NCBI GenBank assembly: GCA_022793065.1
Contig: JAAWCE010000001.1
Coordinates: forward strand, 93,470-157,469
Length of the DNA: 64,000 nucleotides
Origin: Lachnospiraceae bacterium
Lineage (GTDB): Bacteria; Bacillota; Clostridia; Lachnospirales; Lachnospiraceae
Direction of reading: 5' to 3'
The position numbers and the translations under genes were made by a program. Positions 16,532 through 25,984 of the stretch are shown piece after piece (within the stretch, counting starts at the first letter, position 1; each line of letters opens with the position of its first letter). The notes under the pieces are model-generated. The model searched no databases. It was not told the origin of the DNA and saw nothing but the letters and a program-made list of their open reading frames with translations.

Positions 16532-19393
16532 TTGGGATTTTATAAACATAATATGCAGAATCAGAGAAACGTCGAACGTTTTGTGATGATATTTTTTAGC
16601 CTGTATACTGTTAATCTGTGTATGGGCAATATTTTTGGAGAAATGAAGGAATGGACCATAGCGGGCATGTTGGCTGCATTGGCGGCCGCATGGATCGTAT
16701 ATGTGGGTAAATATAAAACATTTCAAATCAGAGCTGTGTTTACTGCGATTATGATACAAATAGTCGTTGTGTTATGCGCTGTCAATAGGGATGATAAACT
16801 TGCTTTGCTGCCTACCTTTATGGTGATGACAATTTTACTGGCGCTGTATGGGATGAAGGAATTGCTGTGGCTTACTTTACTTACGGCATTTTTTATAGTG
16901 TTTTATCATGGAATTATAACAGATACATTTCAACTGGCATCATGGGACACACTTTCATATCTGTTACCCCAGTTGGGAAATATTATCTGTATGGAATTGG
17001 TATTGCATTATTGGATGAAAAACAGGAATGAAAATCATGCCCAGATGTATGAAATGATAGAGGCATTGGTGAAGGCGGAGCAAAGTAAGGATGATTTTCT
17101 GTCAAATATCAGTCATGAAATACGAACTCCAGTAAATACAATCTGCGGCATGAGTGAAATAGCGCTGAGAGAACATGACCTGGATAAAATGCGCGCGGAG
17201 GTATTAGACATTCGGGACGCAGGACATAATCTGATGTCTTTGGTCAATGATATACTGGATTTTGCACAACTGCAGCAGGGAAAAATGGACTTGGAAGAGG
17301 AAGCATACAATATTACTTCCACCATTAATGATGTGGTTAATATGGCTATGGCATGGAAGGGCGTTAAACCAATTGAATTGATTGTGGACTGTGGGGTTGA
17401 TATTCCCTGTATGTTGTTGGGGGATGAGAAAAAAATCCGCAGAGTGATTATGAATTTAGTGGATAATGCAATTAAATTTACAGATAGCGGCGGGGTTATC
17501 ATCTGTGTGAGTGCCAGAAAGGAAAGTTATGGGATTAATCTGTGTATTTCGGTGAAAGATACCGGAATTGGCATCAGTGAAGAAAATCTGGAAAAACTCT
17601 TTGAATGTTTTAGCCAGGTGGATACAAGAAGGAATCGTCAGGAGGGCGGCGTCGGTCTGGGACTTGCCGTTTCCAGGGCTTTGGTTATGAAAATGGGAGG
17701 GACGCTTACCGTTCGCAGCAGGCCTGGAAAAGGAAGTGAATTTCTGTTTGTAGTGCCCCAAAAAGTGGTGCAAAGCAAACCCATTGGAGGATTGATAGAG
17801 AAGGAAAAGTTAAACATTGCCACATATTTTGACATGGAGCAGTTTGATATGATGAGTATTCGGGACGAATATACCAATCTTATTACGCACATGGTTCGGC
17901 AGCTTGGAGTGAAATGTCATGCATGCCGTAATCTTGCAGAACTGAAGCGTCGTGAAAATATTGTGCCGTTTACCCATATTTTTATCAGCATTGAGGAATA
18001 CCAGGAGGATGAACTTTATTTTGCGCAGCTTGCTAAAAGGGCAAAAGTGATTGTCGTAATTGAGCGTTATAATGAAAAGCTGATTACAAGTTCGGATATA
18101 ATACAGGTATATAAGCCTTTTTATATCTTACCTGTGATTTCTATTTTGAATGGCGTCCAGGATACCCAGGAAGGATTGAAAAGGGTGCGGCAGAGGAAAT
18201 TTATGGCGCCGGGAGTGCATGCTTTGGTGGTGGATGATAATAAAATGAATATTCGAGTGATAGAAGGGCTGTTAAAGGATTATCAAATTAAAGTGTCTTA
18301 TGCTTTCAGTGGGCAAGAGGCGTTAAAATCTATTGAACATATGTGTTATGATTTTGTATTTATGGATCATATGATGCCGGAGATGGATGGCGTTGAAACG
18401 TTACATCGTATTCGTGAAAAAGGTGGAAAATATTACCAACGAGTTCCCGTGATAGCTTTGACGGCGAACGCGGCGCCGGGAAACAGAGATTTATTCCTTG
18501 GGGAAGGGTTTGATGATTTTCTTGCAAAGCCGGTAGAGATTTCCGTGTTGGAGCGTGTGCTGCAAAGAACTTTGCCGGAAGAAAAATTAGTATTTCTTGA
18601 AAGAGAAAGCAGGGGAACAGGACAGGCAGAAGGAGAAAAAATAGAGTTAGAGGCAAAAGAGTACATAGGCAAAGACGGGGAAAAGAAGGAGGAACTCCGA
18701 GGAGACAAAGCAGAGAGTACATTTAAAGTGGGAGATTTGGACGTCAGGCAGGGAATGATTTATTGTGGGGACAAAGACAAATATTTGAATTTTTTGACGG
18801 CTTATCTGGAAGAAGGGGAAGAATATTGCAGGCTTTTAGACGAATTTTATGAAAATAAAGATTGGAAAAATTATACCATTAGAGTTCACGCATTAAAGAG
18901 TACCATGCAGAGTATGGGCGCAAATACTTTGGCAGCAATGGCAAAGGACCTGGAAAAGGCTGCAAAGATAGAAAATGAGCAATATATTACAGAATATCAT
19001 GTGGAATTGGTACAGGAGCATGGGAGGTTAATGAAAGAACTAAAGCAATGTCCATATCTTTGTATGCAGGAAAAAGCGATGGCGTCGGAACAGAGTGGTT
19101 TGCCGTTGGATGATGAGAATTTTGACATGATGTTAGTGGAGATGGAAGATGCAATGTTTGCGTTGGACGGAAGCCGTATGCTGGAAATTCTGGCGCAAAT
19201 GGAGGGGATGGTTTATGGCCAGAGTTCTCTTAGGGAAAAATTATACCCGGTTAGAAAAAAGATAGAAAAGTCCGATTATATGTCAGCAATGGATATGATT
19301 TCTCAAATACGAGACAGCCTGAAATCGGAAGGACAATCTATCAGTGCCGTCGCGCAGCGACTTAAAATAAGAGAAGGAGCCAGCGAAGAATGA
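16532..19393 (+). CDS. Hybrid histidine kinase with receiver and Hpt domains
   Basis: About 953 residues. An N-terminal sensor of six or so membrane helices (1-155), HisKA with His195 (SNISHEIRTP), HATPase with N, DTGIGIS and GVGLGLAVSR boxes, a degenerate receiver-like segment (about 425-540), a true receiver with Asp612 (FMDHMMPEMDG), and an Hpt domain with His786 (RVHALKSTMQS). It can therefore carry a whole His-Asp-His phosphorelay. The TTG at 16532 is chosen because GGGGAGG lies eight bases upstream; the TTG at 16514 overlaps that site. Its stop overlaps the next kinase start as ATGA. The signal is unknown. Confidence 0.88.
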   Translation: MGFYKHNMQNQRNVERFVMIFFSLYTVNLCMGNIFGEMKEWTIAGMLAALAAAWIVYVGKYKTFQIRAVFTAIMIQIVVVLCAVNRDDKLALLPTFMVMTILLALYGMKELLWLTLLTAFFIVFYHGIITDTFQLASWDTLSYLLPQLGNIICMELVLHYWMKNRNENHAQMYEMIEALVKAEQSKDDFLSNISHEIRTPVNTICGMSEIALREHDLDKMRAEVLDIRDAGHNLMSLVNDILDFAQLQQGKMDLEEEAYNITSTINDVVNMAMAWKGVKPIELIVDCGVDIPCMLLGDEKKIRRVIMNLVDNAIKFTDSGGVIICVSARKESYGINLCISVKDTGIGISEENLEKLFECFSQVDTRRNRQEGGVGLGLAVSRALVMKMGGTLTVRSRPGKGSEFLFVVPQKVVQSKPIGGLIEKEKLNIATYFDMEQFDMMSIRDEYTNLITHMVRQLGVKCHACRNLAELKRRENIVPFTHIFISIEEYQEDELYFAQLAKRAKVIVVIERYNEKLITSSDIIQVYKPFYILPVISILNGVQDTQEGLKRVRQRKFMAPGVHALVVDDNKMNIRVIEGLLKDYQIKVSYAFSGQEALKSIEHMCYDFVFMDHMMPEMDGVETLHRIREKGGKYYQRVPVIALTANAAPGNRDLFLGEGFDDFLAKPVEISVLERVLQRTLPEEKLVFLERESRGTGQAEGEKIELEAKEYIGKDGEKKEELRGDKAESTFKVGDLDVRQGMIYCGDKDKYLNFLTAYLEEGEEYCRLLDEFYENKDWKNYTIRVHALKSTMQSMGANTLAAMAKDLEKAAKIENEQYITEYHVELVQEHGRLMKELKQCPYLCMQEKAMASEQSGLPLDDENFDMMLVEMEDAMFALDGSRMLEILAQMEGMVYGQSSLREKLYPVRKKIEKSDYMSAMDMISQIRDSLKSEGQSISAVAQRLKIREGASEE
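19346..19363 (+). repeat. 18-base element shared with 30088-30105 (copy 1)
   Basis: GCCGTCGCGCAGCGACTT occurs here and, identical, at 30088-30105. It contains the small hairpin GTCGC-GCA-GCGAC. In both places it lies 15-45 bases before a start codon and just upstream of that gene's ribosome site; here it is also inside the last codons of the upstream kinase. Confidence 0.7.
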
Positions 19394-22110
19394 AAAAGTT
19401 ATTTGAAAAACTGGTAGAAGTGATTAATGGCAGAGAGTATCGGCTGCAGGAACGCATTTTCAGAATGATGATTATTATGGGATGTATCCTGGCATTTGTA
19501 GGAATCGTGGAATGTATGATTCTGATGGACATAAAATTTGTCATTCTTCCGCTTCTGATTCTGCTTGCGGTTTTTTCCATAGAGTTTGTGATTACCTTTA
19601 AATATCGCAGAACCGATATTGCAGCAATGATTATTGCGTTTATTATTATTCTGGTGGTTTTTCCGGAAATGTTTTTCCTCAGCGGCGGTCTGGAAGGCGG
19701 AGCAAGTCTTTGGTTTGCATTAGGGATTTTCTATGTGTTTTTGATGTTTTCCGGCAAGAAGCTTTTATTTTTTCTGGCATTGTCTCTGATTGTGGATGTG
19801 GTTACATATGGTTACTGCTATTATCACCCGGAAGCCGTTATACCAATGGACTCTATGGCGGCGGCATATCTGGATTCGCTTTTTGCGGTACTTGCAGTAG
19901 GGTTTGCAGGCGGAGCAATTTTTAAAGTGCAGATGAGGATGTTCAGAATCGAAAGCGCTGTGGCCCAGAAGCAGCAAGAAGAATTGGAAGAGATGAGTGC
20001 GTCTAAAAATCGGTTTTTTGCCAGTATGAGCCATGAGATACGTACCCCCATTAATACCATTGTGGGATTGAACGAGATGATTCTGCGAGAGAGTAAGGAG
20101 GCATACACAAAAGAATATGCTCAAAGTATCCAAGGCGCCAGTAAAATGCTGTTAAATCTGGTCAATGATATTCTGGACCTGTCACAGTTAGAAATGAAGA
20201 AAATGGAAATTATTCCGTTGGAATACAAAACAAAGGACCTGTTTCGGGGACTGATTGATATGATTCAGGTAAGGCTGAAAGAGAAGAAGTTAGAGTTTCT
20301 GGTGGATATTGATGAAAATATACCTTCTGTCCTTTTCGGAGATATGAAGCGGGTGAATCAAGTAATTCTCAATATTTTGACCAATGCGGCAAAATACACT
20401 GAAAATGGTTCGGTGACGCTTGTTGCGCATGGTGAATTTCGGGGTATTGATGAAATTATGTTAAGAATAGCAGTTGAGGATACGGGCGTAGGGATTAGAA
20501 AAGAAGATATGGCGCATATTTTTGACTTCTTTAGAAGAGTGGATGACCGTATGAATCACAAAGTGGAGGGAAGCGGTCTGGGATTGGCCATAACAAAACA
20601 ATTGATAGATTTGATGGATGGGGAAATTTTAGTGGACAGTATTCATACAAGGGGGTCAAATTTTACTATTTTGCTGCCGCAGAAGGTTGTGGACAGAACA
20701 CCCATAGGGCGTGTGGATTTTCTGGCCCGCTGCGGAGAACATGCCGGGGGATACTGCCAAAGCTTTGAGGCGCCGGAAGCCCGCATTTTGATTGTGGACG
20801 ACAATGCCATGAATTCTTTTGTAGAAAGTAAACTCCTTGAGGCGACTAAGGTACAGATAGACATTGCGGCAAGCGGGGCCCAATGTCTGGAGATGACCAA
20901 AAGAAAGTATTATCATGTAATTTTAATGGACTATATGATGCCGGATCTGGATGGGGTTGAGACCTTGAGAAAACTTCGCAGACAGGAAAACGGTCTGTGT
21001 CGTGATTCGGCGGTGATTGTGCTTTCGGCCAGTTCAGAGGCGGAGCGAGGCAGGTCATATACGGAGGAGGGATTTGACGGATATCTGGAAAAACCCATTC
21101 AGGGAAAAGTCATGGAAGAAACACTGCTGCGATTGCTGCCGGAGGATATTGTTGAGTTTCGGCTGGCGCAGCCTGAGAAGAAATGGGAAGCGAAACAGGC
21201 AGAGAAGGATTCAGGGGTGCGGAGAGTCTCCCGGCTTAAGAAGAAAGTCTATATTACCACAGATTGCGTCAGTGATTTGCCGGGCAGTCTTGTGGAAAAA
21301 TATGATATTGGTCTGATGTATCTGTATATTAGGACGGAGAGTGGGAGATTTGTTGATACAAGGGAAATTTCTTCGGATAATTTAATTCAATATATGACAG
21401 ATACTACCAGCAATGCTTATGCGGATAGTGTATCGGTGGAGGAATATGAAGAATTTTTTGCAGAGGCATTGACACAGGCGGAACAGGTAATTCACATTTC
21501 TATGGCGAAGGGTATGGGAAAAAGTTATGAAATGGCAATGGCTGCAGCCAAAAGATTTGATCATGTGCGCGTAATAGATTCTGAGCTTATATCTTGCGGT
21601 CAGGGGTTGATTGTTTTATATGCAGGAAAGTTGGCGGCGGAAAGGTATTCCGCAGATGATATCTGCCAGAAGATAGATAAAATAAAGAAACAAATACCTT
21701 CTTGTTATATTATGCCTTCCGGTAATATCTTTTATCAACGGGGGCATATGGCTAAAATGACCGCTTTATTATGTAATCTTTTTCGGCTGCACCCCGTATT
21801 GAAAATGAGTCAAAGCCGGATGGTGTTCGCAGGGGTCAGGAGCGGTAAACTGGAAAATTCCTGGAGAAGATTTATCCGTTGGCATTTGCGGCGCAAAAAG
21901 AGAATCTGCACGGATGTGGTTTTTATTTCCCATGTGGGCTGCAGTGTGGAACAGCAGGAAATCATCAAGGAAGAAATACTTCGGTGGATTCCCTTTGAAA
22001 AGGTGATTATACAGAGAGCTTCCGTGTCCATTGCCTGTAATTCGGGAATTGGAACGTTTGGATTTGCCTATTATTATTATACGCACAATTCGGACTTGTG
22101 CGCCCGCTGA
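19390..22110 (+). CDS. Hybrid histidine kinase fused to a DegV (EDD) fatty-acid-binding domain
   Basis: 906 residues. Membrane sensor of about six helices (25-190); HisKA with His215 (ASMSHEIRTP); HATPase (NILTNAAKYTENG, DTGVGIR, GSGLGLAITKQL); receiver with Asp514 (LMDYMMPDLDG) spanning about 464-585; then a linker and, from about 619 to the end, a full-length DegV-type domain. The DegV part starts KVYITTDCVSDLP (family TDSTADLP), has VIHISMAKGMGKSYEMAM (family ISxSSGLSGTYQ), VIDSELISCGQGLIVL, and ends with NSGIGTFGFAYYY. DegV/FakB proteins bind a fatty acid, so lipid-linked input or output is likely. The start overlaps the upstream kinase by four bases. No Hpt domain; it may use the one upstream. 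Confidence 0.85.
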   Translation: MKKLFEKLVEVINGREYRLQERIFRMMIIMGCILAFVGIVECMILMDIKFVILPLLILLAVFSIEFVITFKYRRTDIAAMIIAFIIILVVFPEMFFLSGGLEGGASLWFALGIFYVFLMFSGKKLLFFLALSLIVDVVTYGYCYYHPEAVIPMDSMAAAYLDSLFAVLAVGFAGGAIFKVQMRMFRIESAVAQKQQEELEEMSASKNRFFASMSHEIRTPINTIVGLNEMILRESKEAYTKEYAQSIQGASKMLLNLVNDILDLSQLEMKKMEIIPLEYKTKDLFRGLIDMIQVRLKEKKLEFLVDIDENIPSVLFGDMKRVNQVILNILTNAAKYTENGSVTLVAHGEFRGIDEIMLRIAVEDTGVGIRKEDMAHIFDFFRRVDDRMNHKVEGSGLGLAITKQLIDLMDGEILVDSIHTRGSNFTILLPQKVVDRTPIGRVDFLARCGEHAGGYCQSFEAPEARILIVDDNAMNSFVESKLLEATKVQIDIAASGAQCLEMTKRKYYHVILMDYMMPDLDGVETLRKLRRQENGLCRDSAVIVLSASSEAERGRSYTEEGFDGYLEKPIQGKVMEETLLRLLPEDIVEFRLAQPEKKWEAKQAEKDSGVRRVSRLKKKVYITTDCVSDLPGSLVEKYDIGLMYLYIRTESGRFVDTREISSDNLIQYMTDTTSNAYADSVSVEEYEEFFAEALTQAEQVIHISMAKGMGKSYEMAMAAAKRFDHVRVIDSELISCGQGLIVLYAGKLAAERYSADDICQKIDKIKKQIPSCYIMPSGNIFYQRGHMAKMTALLCNLFRLHPVLKMSQSRMVFAGVRSGKLENSWRRFIRWHLRRKKRICTDVVFISHVGCSVEQQEIIKEEILRWIPFEKVIIQRASVSIACNSGIGTFGFAYYYYTHNSDLCAR

Positions 22111-22189
22111 AAATAAACCTGTAAACCAGCGTTACAGGGAGCGAACGGATTTGGAACTTGCAAGGGCAATGAGAATGTATATATTATAA

Positions 22190-23947
22190 TTAAAAATTAT
22201 CTATCATTCGGCGGACTTCTTCTTCGGTTAAAACTGTACATTCCATGTTGCGGATAGCATAGACGCGGCTGCAGACGTTTAATACGGTAGGTCTGTGCGT
22301 GGTTACCACACAGGTGCGTGGATATTCGTCTTTCATAATGTTCTTCAAGACCTGGCGTTCTGTGGCCACGTCCAATGCGGAGGTGGCTTCGTCCAACAAT
22401 AGAATGGGGGATTTGCGCAGCAATGCTCTGGCAATGGAAAGTCGCTGACACTGGCCTTCAGACAGTCCGCCGCCGCGTTCTTTGATTTTACTGTGGATAC
22501 CGTCCGGAAGTTTGGAAACAAATTCCCAGGCGCAGGCAAGCTTGAGAGCTTCTATAATTTCTTCTTCCAGGGCGTCGGGCTTTACATTTCGCATATTTTC
22601 CGCAATGGTGCCGGAAAACATGGTATTTCCCTGGGGGACATAGGAAAAAAGCTTTCTGGTGGAAGGGCTTAAGGGGATTGTTTCTCCGCTGCAAAGCATT
22701 GCCTGGCCGGCCTGATATCTGGCAAGGGATAAAATAAGACGAAGCATGGTGGTTTTTCCTTCCCCCGACGGACCTACCAGCGCTACGATTTCATGAGGGT
22801 AAGCTTCCATGGAGGCGCCTTTGAACACCTGAGTTCCGTTTTGATATGTGTAGTCCACATTTTGGAGGCGGAGGCCAATGCCCTCGGACTGATGGGCGCC
22901 ATAGAAGGACACGACCTGGTCGTCCTGACTATAATCTTCCTTGGGCATTTCTATGATATCCATAAGTCGTCCGGCAGAAGTGGTCAGATGAATGACGGAG
23001 GGCACCAGTGAAGTCAGGTTGTGCAAAGTCCCTGTCAGGGTGCCTGAAAGTCCAAGAAACATGGTCATGGTGCCGTAACTGATTGCACCGCTCCACACAC
23101 GGTAGATTCCCCAGCCATAGGAGGCATAGGATACCAATAGCGCCACTGTAGATAATAGGAGAGAGGTACCCATGGACATCTTTTGGAAATCCAGCTTCAT
23201 CTCTATATATTCTTTTTGCAGTTGTTTTAGTCTTGCAATATATAAATGAATCAGGTCAAAGGCTTTGATTGTCTGAATATTAGAGAAGGCTTCCTGATTA
23301 AAGCCCGACATTTTAGCCCCCATTGCCGCACTTTTGTTATTATTATTGACCATTCGATTTAAAAGTGTTTTGGACAGCAGCAAGCTTACCGGCATACCAA
23401 GAAATGCGAAGACGGCAAAAGAAGCGTCATAATAAATTACCATGGCAAAAGCACTGATAAATCGAAATAAGTATATCAAAATGTTAGGGATAAAATTTAG
23501 TACGCCGGAGGAAATTCTTGAGGCATCGGCGCTCCATCGAGTCAGCAAATCACCGGTATGGTAATTGGTCAGAGACTCCCAATCGGTCACTAAAATTTTA
23601 GAGAAGATATCGGTCTTGATTTCGGCGTCCACTTTCATACTCAGAAAACTGGAAGCATAATCCGAAACCTGGCTCAACAGGGAAGTTCCCACATTCAGGC
23701 CAATCATCAGGGCAAAGGTGGCGATGACTTGTCCGGTCTCGTGACCGGTAATGATGTCTACTAAATCTTTGGAAACCAGGCTGGTGAGCAATGCCACAAC
23801 GGTTCCCACCATACCCAGAAGGGTATAAAATAGCATGATATGCCAGTAGCGCCTGGCATATTGATAAATCCAAAGGGTTTGTCTCCACATTTCCTGAAGC
23901 CGTCCGGCCCGGATCCGTTCAAGAATAAATTTTAATTTTTCTTTCAT
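22190..23947 (-). CDS. ABC exporter, fused membrane and ATPase domains
   Basis: 585 residues: a six-helix type IV (MsbA/LmrA-like) exporter domain (about 30-315) and an ATPase with Walker A GPSGEGKTT, signature LSEGQCQRLSIARALL, Walker B LLLDEATSALD and a His switch (TTHRPT). No N-terminal C39 peptidase domain, so it does not itself trim a double-glycine leader. It acts as a half-size transporter that must dimerise. It is the last gene of a minus-strand group after a leader-bearing protein and a PqqD/kinase protein, which suggests it exports that protein. It converges with the DegV-kinase gene. Confidence 0.9.
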   Translation of the reverse strand: MKEKLKFILERIRAGRLQEMWRQTLWIYQYARRYWHIMLFYTLLGMVGTVVALLTSLVSKDLVDIITGHETGQVIATFALMIGLNVGTSLLSQVSDYASSFLSMKVDAEIKTDIFSKILVTDWESLTNYHTGDLLTRWSADASRISSGVLNFIPNILIYLFRFISAFAMVIYYDASFAVFAFLGMPVSLLLSKTLLNRMVNNNNKSAAMGAKMSGFNQEAFSNIQTIKAFDLIHLYIARLKQLQKEYIEMKLDFQKMSMGTSLLLSTVALLVSYASYGWGIYRVWSGAISYGTMTMFLGLSGTLTGTLHNLTSLVPSVIHLTTSAGRLMDIIEMPKEDYSQDDQVVSFYGAHQSEGIGLRLQNVDYTYQNGTQVFKGASMEAYPHEIVALVGPSGEGKTTMLRLILSLARYQAGQAMLCSGETIPLSPSTRKLFSYVPQGNTMFSGTIAENMRNVKPDALEEEIIEALKLACAWEFVSKLPDGIHSKIKERGGGLSEGQCQRLSIARALLRKSPILLLDEATSALDVATERQVLKNIMKDEYPRTCVVTTHRPTVLNVCSRVYAIRNMECTVLTEEEVRRMIDNF

Positions 23948-24162
23948 TACTCTGCCCCTGTCCTGTAAGTCCCGTGATTTCCTACAAAGCTATTTTAACA
24001 TATCAATAGTGTCCTTTCAACAGTTGCGGTTTTCATATGAGCGGCCCCCCAATTCCTTAGTGTGGGTCTGTGCATATCAAAAGCGGCATTGGTTTTTCCA
24101 ATGCCGCTGAAGGAGGATTTGCTACAAAAGCATTGTGCTTCTGCAGTTGATATAAACTAAGA
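23948..24162. other. Spacer between exporter and leader-protein genes
   Basis: About 215 bases with the terminator of the upstream minus-strand gene at 24082-24108. The remaining 130 bases before the exporter presumably contain its own promoter, but no strong -35/-10 pair is evident. Confidence 0.5.
24082..24108 (-). terminator. Terminator after the leader-bearing protein gene
   Basis: A perfect 11-bp stem, AGCGGCATTGG with CCAATGCCGCT, around a 5-base loop; on the minus strand it is followed by TTTT. It separates this gene from the exporter, so the exporter may be transcribed by read-through or from its own promoter. Confidence 0.85.
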
Positions 24163-24609
24163 TTAATTTCCGTCGGCACCGCCGCCCTGAACGTTTGCGG
24201 TCTTAGTACAGGAGATACTGGAACCAATACAGGAAATAGACTTCGTTGACGCTTCATCGCTTGCTTTTACCCATACTTTGTAAGTCATGGTGTCGCCGGA
24301 TTTATAAGCGTTTGCATGTAACTCCCGTTCGACGGTGACGGTAGTGTCGCTGAAAGAACAGGGAAATTCAGAATAGGCGTCCGTAAGCGGACAATTAAAG
24401 GTCAAAGTGACAGTGCTTTGGGAGGAAATGTGCTGTACCGCCGTGGAATGTACGCAGCGGACTTCAAACACATGATGGGAACCGTTCCAATCCTGTACGG
24501 AAACCGGGTCAACGGACCAGCAATCAGCGATTTCGTCTCCACTGGCAGCATATACTCCTTCGCTTATCTCGTCATTTATTATCACAACCGGTTTTTCATA
24601 TTCTTTCAT
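24163..24609 (-). CDS. Leader-bearing, Cys-containing beta-rich protein; putative export substrate
   Basis: 148 residues. The N-terminal 24 residues (EKPVVIINDEISEGVYAASG) look like a processed leader: no hydrophobic signal core, but a conserved-looking EGVYAASG end resembling the small-residue cleavage zone of peptide leaders. The rest has six Cys, many Ser and Thr, and alternating beta strands (STVTLTFNCP, TMTYKVWVKA), ending in a Gly-rich tail. A strong GGAGG ribosome site precedes the start. It lies between a PqqD/HPr-kinase-like gene and an ABC exporter, so I infer a modified, exported protein. I do not know a named family. Confidence 0.6.
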   Translation of the reverse strand: MKEYEKPVVIINDEISEGVYAASGDEIADCWSVDPVSVQDWNGSHHVFEVRCVHSTAVQHISSQSTVTLTFNCPLTDAYSEFPCSFSDTTVTVERELHANAYKSGDTMTYKVWVKASDEASTKSISCIGSSISCTKTANVQGGGADGN

Positions 24610-24665
24610 ATTGTTAAAGCCTCCTTTTTGGGTGTTAAGGAACCGGATTCACTATTGTTAATAAT

Positions 24666-24694
24666 AGCATAGCACAGTTTGCCGCATACGTAAA
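24666..24694 (-). promoter_or_regulatory. Promoter of the leader-bearing protein gene
   Basis: On the minus strand TTTACG (24689-24694), 17 bases, TATGCT (24666-24671). It directly abuts two direct repeats on its upstream side. Confidence 0.6.
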
Positions 24695-24733
24695 GGATAA
24701 ATTGGCGCAAACAAGGGATAATTCGGCGCAAAT
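24695..24733 (-). promoter_or_regulatory. Two direct repeats next to the -35 box, operator-like
   Basis: GGATAAATTGGCGCAAA (24695-24711) and GGATAATTCGGCGCAAA (24716-24732), read on the plus strand, are nearly identical and start 21 bases apart, two helical turns. They touch the -35 of the leader-protein promoter on its upstream side, the position expected for an activator that binds direct repeats (for example LytTR or OmpR types). The second copy ends at the stop of the kinase gene. Confidence 0.55.
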
Positions 24734-25950
24734 TAAGGAGAAATATAGGCGTCGATTTCCTGCCGCGCCGTTTCCGCCGCGGTGTTCTTTTGGGTACAAT
24801 GAAGTCTGGCTATATAAATATGGTCTGCCAGTGCTTCTACAAAATCAAGGCAGGCGTCCAGTTGGTCCGGCGTCCAAACAGGAGAAATCAAGCGCTGCAG
24901 TACCAATAGTTGTCTGGCGTCCGGAGATAATGTTTCCATAAAATCTTTTTGGGACTGTTTTAGCAGGATAATACCTCCAAGGGGATATGTGCCGGTTTGG
25001 GATATGCCGGAGGTGCCGCACCAGGGAAGACCATGGATGACAGGTTTGCCGTTCTCCAATGCCAACAGATTCAGGTCACCGTTGAGCAGAGGTACATGGA
25101 ACTGCTTATGCCACAGATTTGTATGGGTGGATTTGCCGGTACCGGAACTTCCGGAGAAAAGCCATGCCTTGCGGCGATAGAGAAGGGAGGCGGAATGTAA
25201 TACCATCCTATGGTGTTTTTGCGCCAGATAGAGAAATAAAAAGCGGATGGCGTGGAACAATTCCTCCCGTAATGGGTTCCGCAGGCCGGGAACGCAGTGT
25301 ATGTCTGCCTGGGACGCATCTTTGGCCAGCCATGCTTCCCGTATATATTTCATGGAGGGAAACAGGAGCAGATAGAAATCTCCCATATCAAACAGTACCA
25401 AATCCCGGCTGTGCAAAAGAGGGGTTCTGTCCATATGACCGGAGCAAAAAAGCTGCGGCGTGTCGGAAGCAGGAAATCGAAGCGTGATTGTTTGGCAGGT
25501 GGTGTCAAAACAGCTTTCATATCCGTGAAAATAGTCTCCAAGAGCTTCTCTGGGACCAATGATTTTTATATGTAAGCCGCCGATACATATGGAAGTGTGG
25601 GGAGCGTCTGTGGGAGGAATGGAGGGATAGGACAAGGGAGCTTGTGTATGCTCCAAAGAATCGGTGTGTGACGGATCGTTTTCCAGCATATGATATAGCT
25701 GGAGGGTATGCAGAAATTGAGAGAAGTCTTTTTCAAGAAAGGGCAACTCTTCGGGAGATGGAGCGAATTGAGAGACGAACAGGGAGCGCAGTCCTTCCGT
25801 GGTTTGGTTGGTCTCCATCTGCCGCCAAAGCCAGGCGCCTGTTTTGTTAAGGCGCACACCTGGTCTGTGGTCGGCAATCAACTGTCCATATGGGAGCAGA
25901 TAGGGGATATGGGCTATTTCACGCAATAAATAGTTAGGGTTATGCCGCAT
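24733..25950 (-). CDS. PqqD-like leader-binding domain fused to HPr-kinase-like domain
   Basis: 405 residues. N-terminal about 90 residues resemble PqqD-type recognition domains (GVRLNKTGAWLWRQM near residue 30, a helical acidic half after it). The C-terminal half has an HPr-kinase/PEPCK-like P-loop GSSGTGKSTHTNLW near residue 270, then LLNGDLNLLALENGKP and GLPWCGTSG. Related kinases phosphorylate Ser in lasso-peptide precursors, and PqqD domains bind leaders, so this protein probably binds the leader of the neighbouring 148-residue protein and may phosphorylate it; that substrate is inferred. No lasso cyclase is present. GAGGTG lies nine bases before the start. Confidence 0.7.
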   Translation of the reverse strand: MRHNPNYLLREIAHIPYLLPYGQLIADHRPGVRLNKTGAWLWRQMETNQTTEGLRSLFVSQFAPSPEELPFLEKDFSQFLHTLQLYHMLENDPSHTDSLEHTQAPLSYPSIPPTDAPHTSICIGGLHIKIIGPREALGDYFHGYESCFDTTCQTITLRFPASDTPQLFCSGHMDRTPLLHSRDLVLFDMGDFYLLLFPSMKYIREAWLAKDASQADIHCVPGLRNPLREELFHAIRFLFLYLAQKHHRMVLHSASLLYRRKAWLFSGSSGTGKSTHTNLWHKQFHVPLLNGDLNLLALENGKPVIHGLPWCGTSGISQTGTYPLGGIILLKQSQKDFMETLSPDARQLLVLQRLISPVWTPDQLDACLDFVEALADHIYIARLHCTQKNTAAETARQEIDAYISP

Positions 25951-25984
25951 TTATAATTCACCTCTTTTGATATTTATGAAATCT

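Noticed and set aside
22190..25950. Lasso peptide cluster
   Set aside because: An HPr-kinase-like protein and exporter are present, but no asparagine-synthetase-like cyclase, no transglutaminase-type leader peptidase in the set, and the putative substrate is too long.
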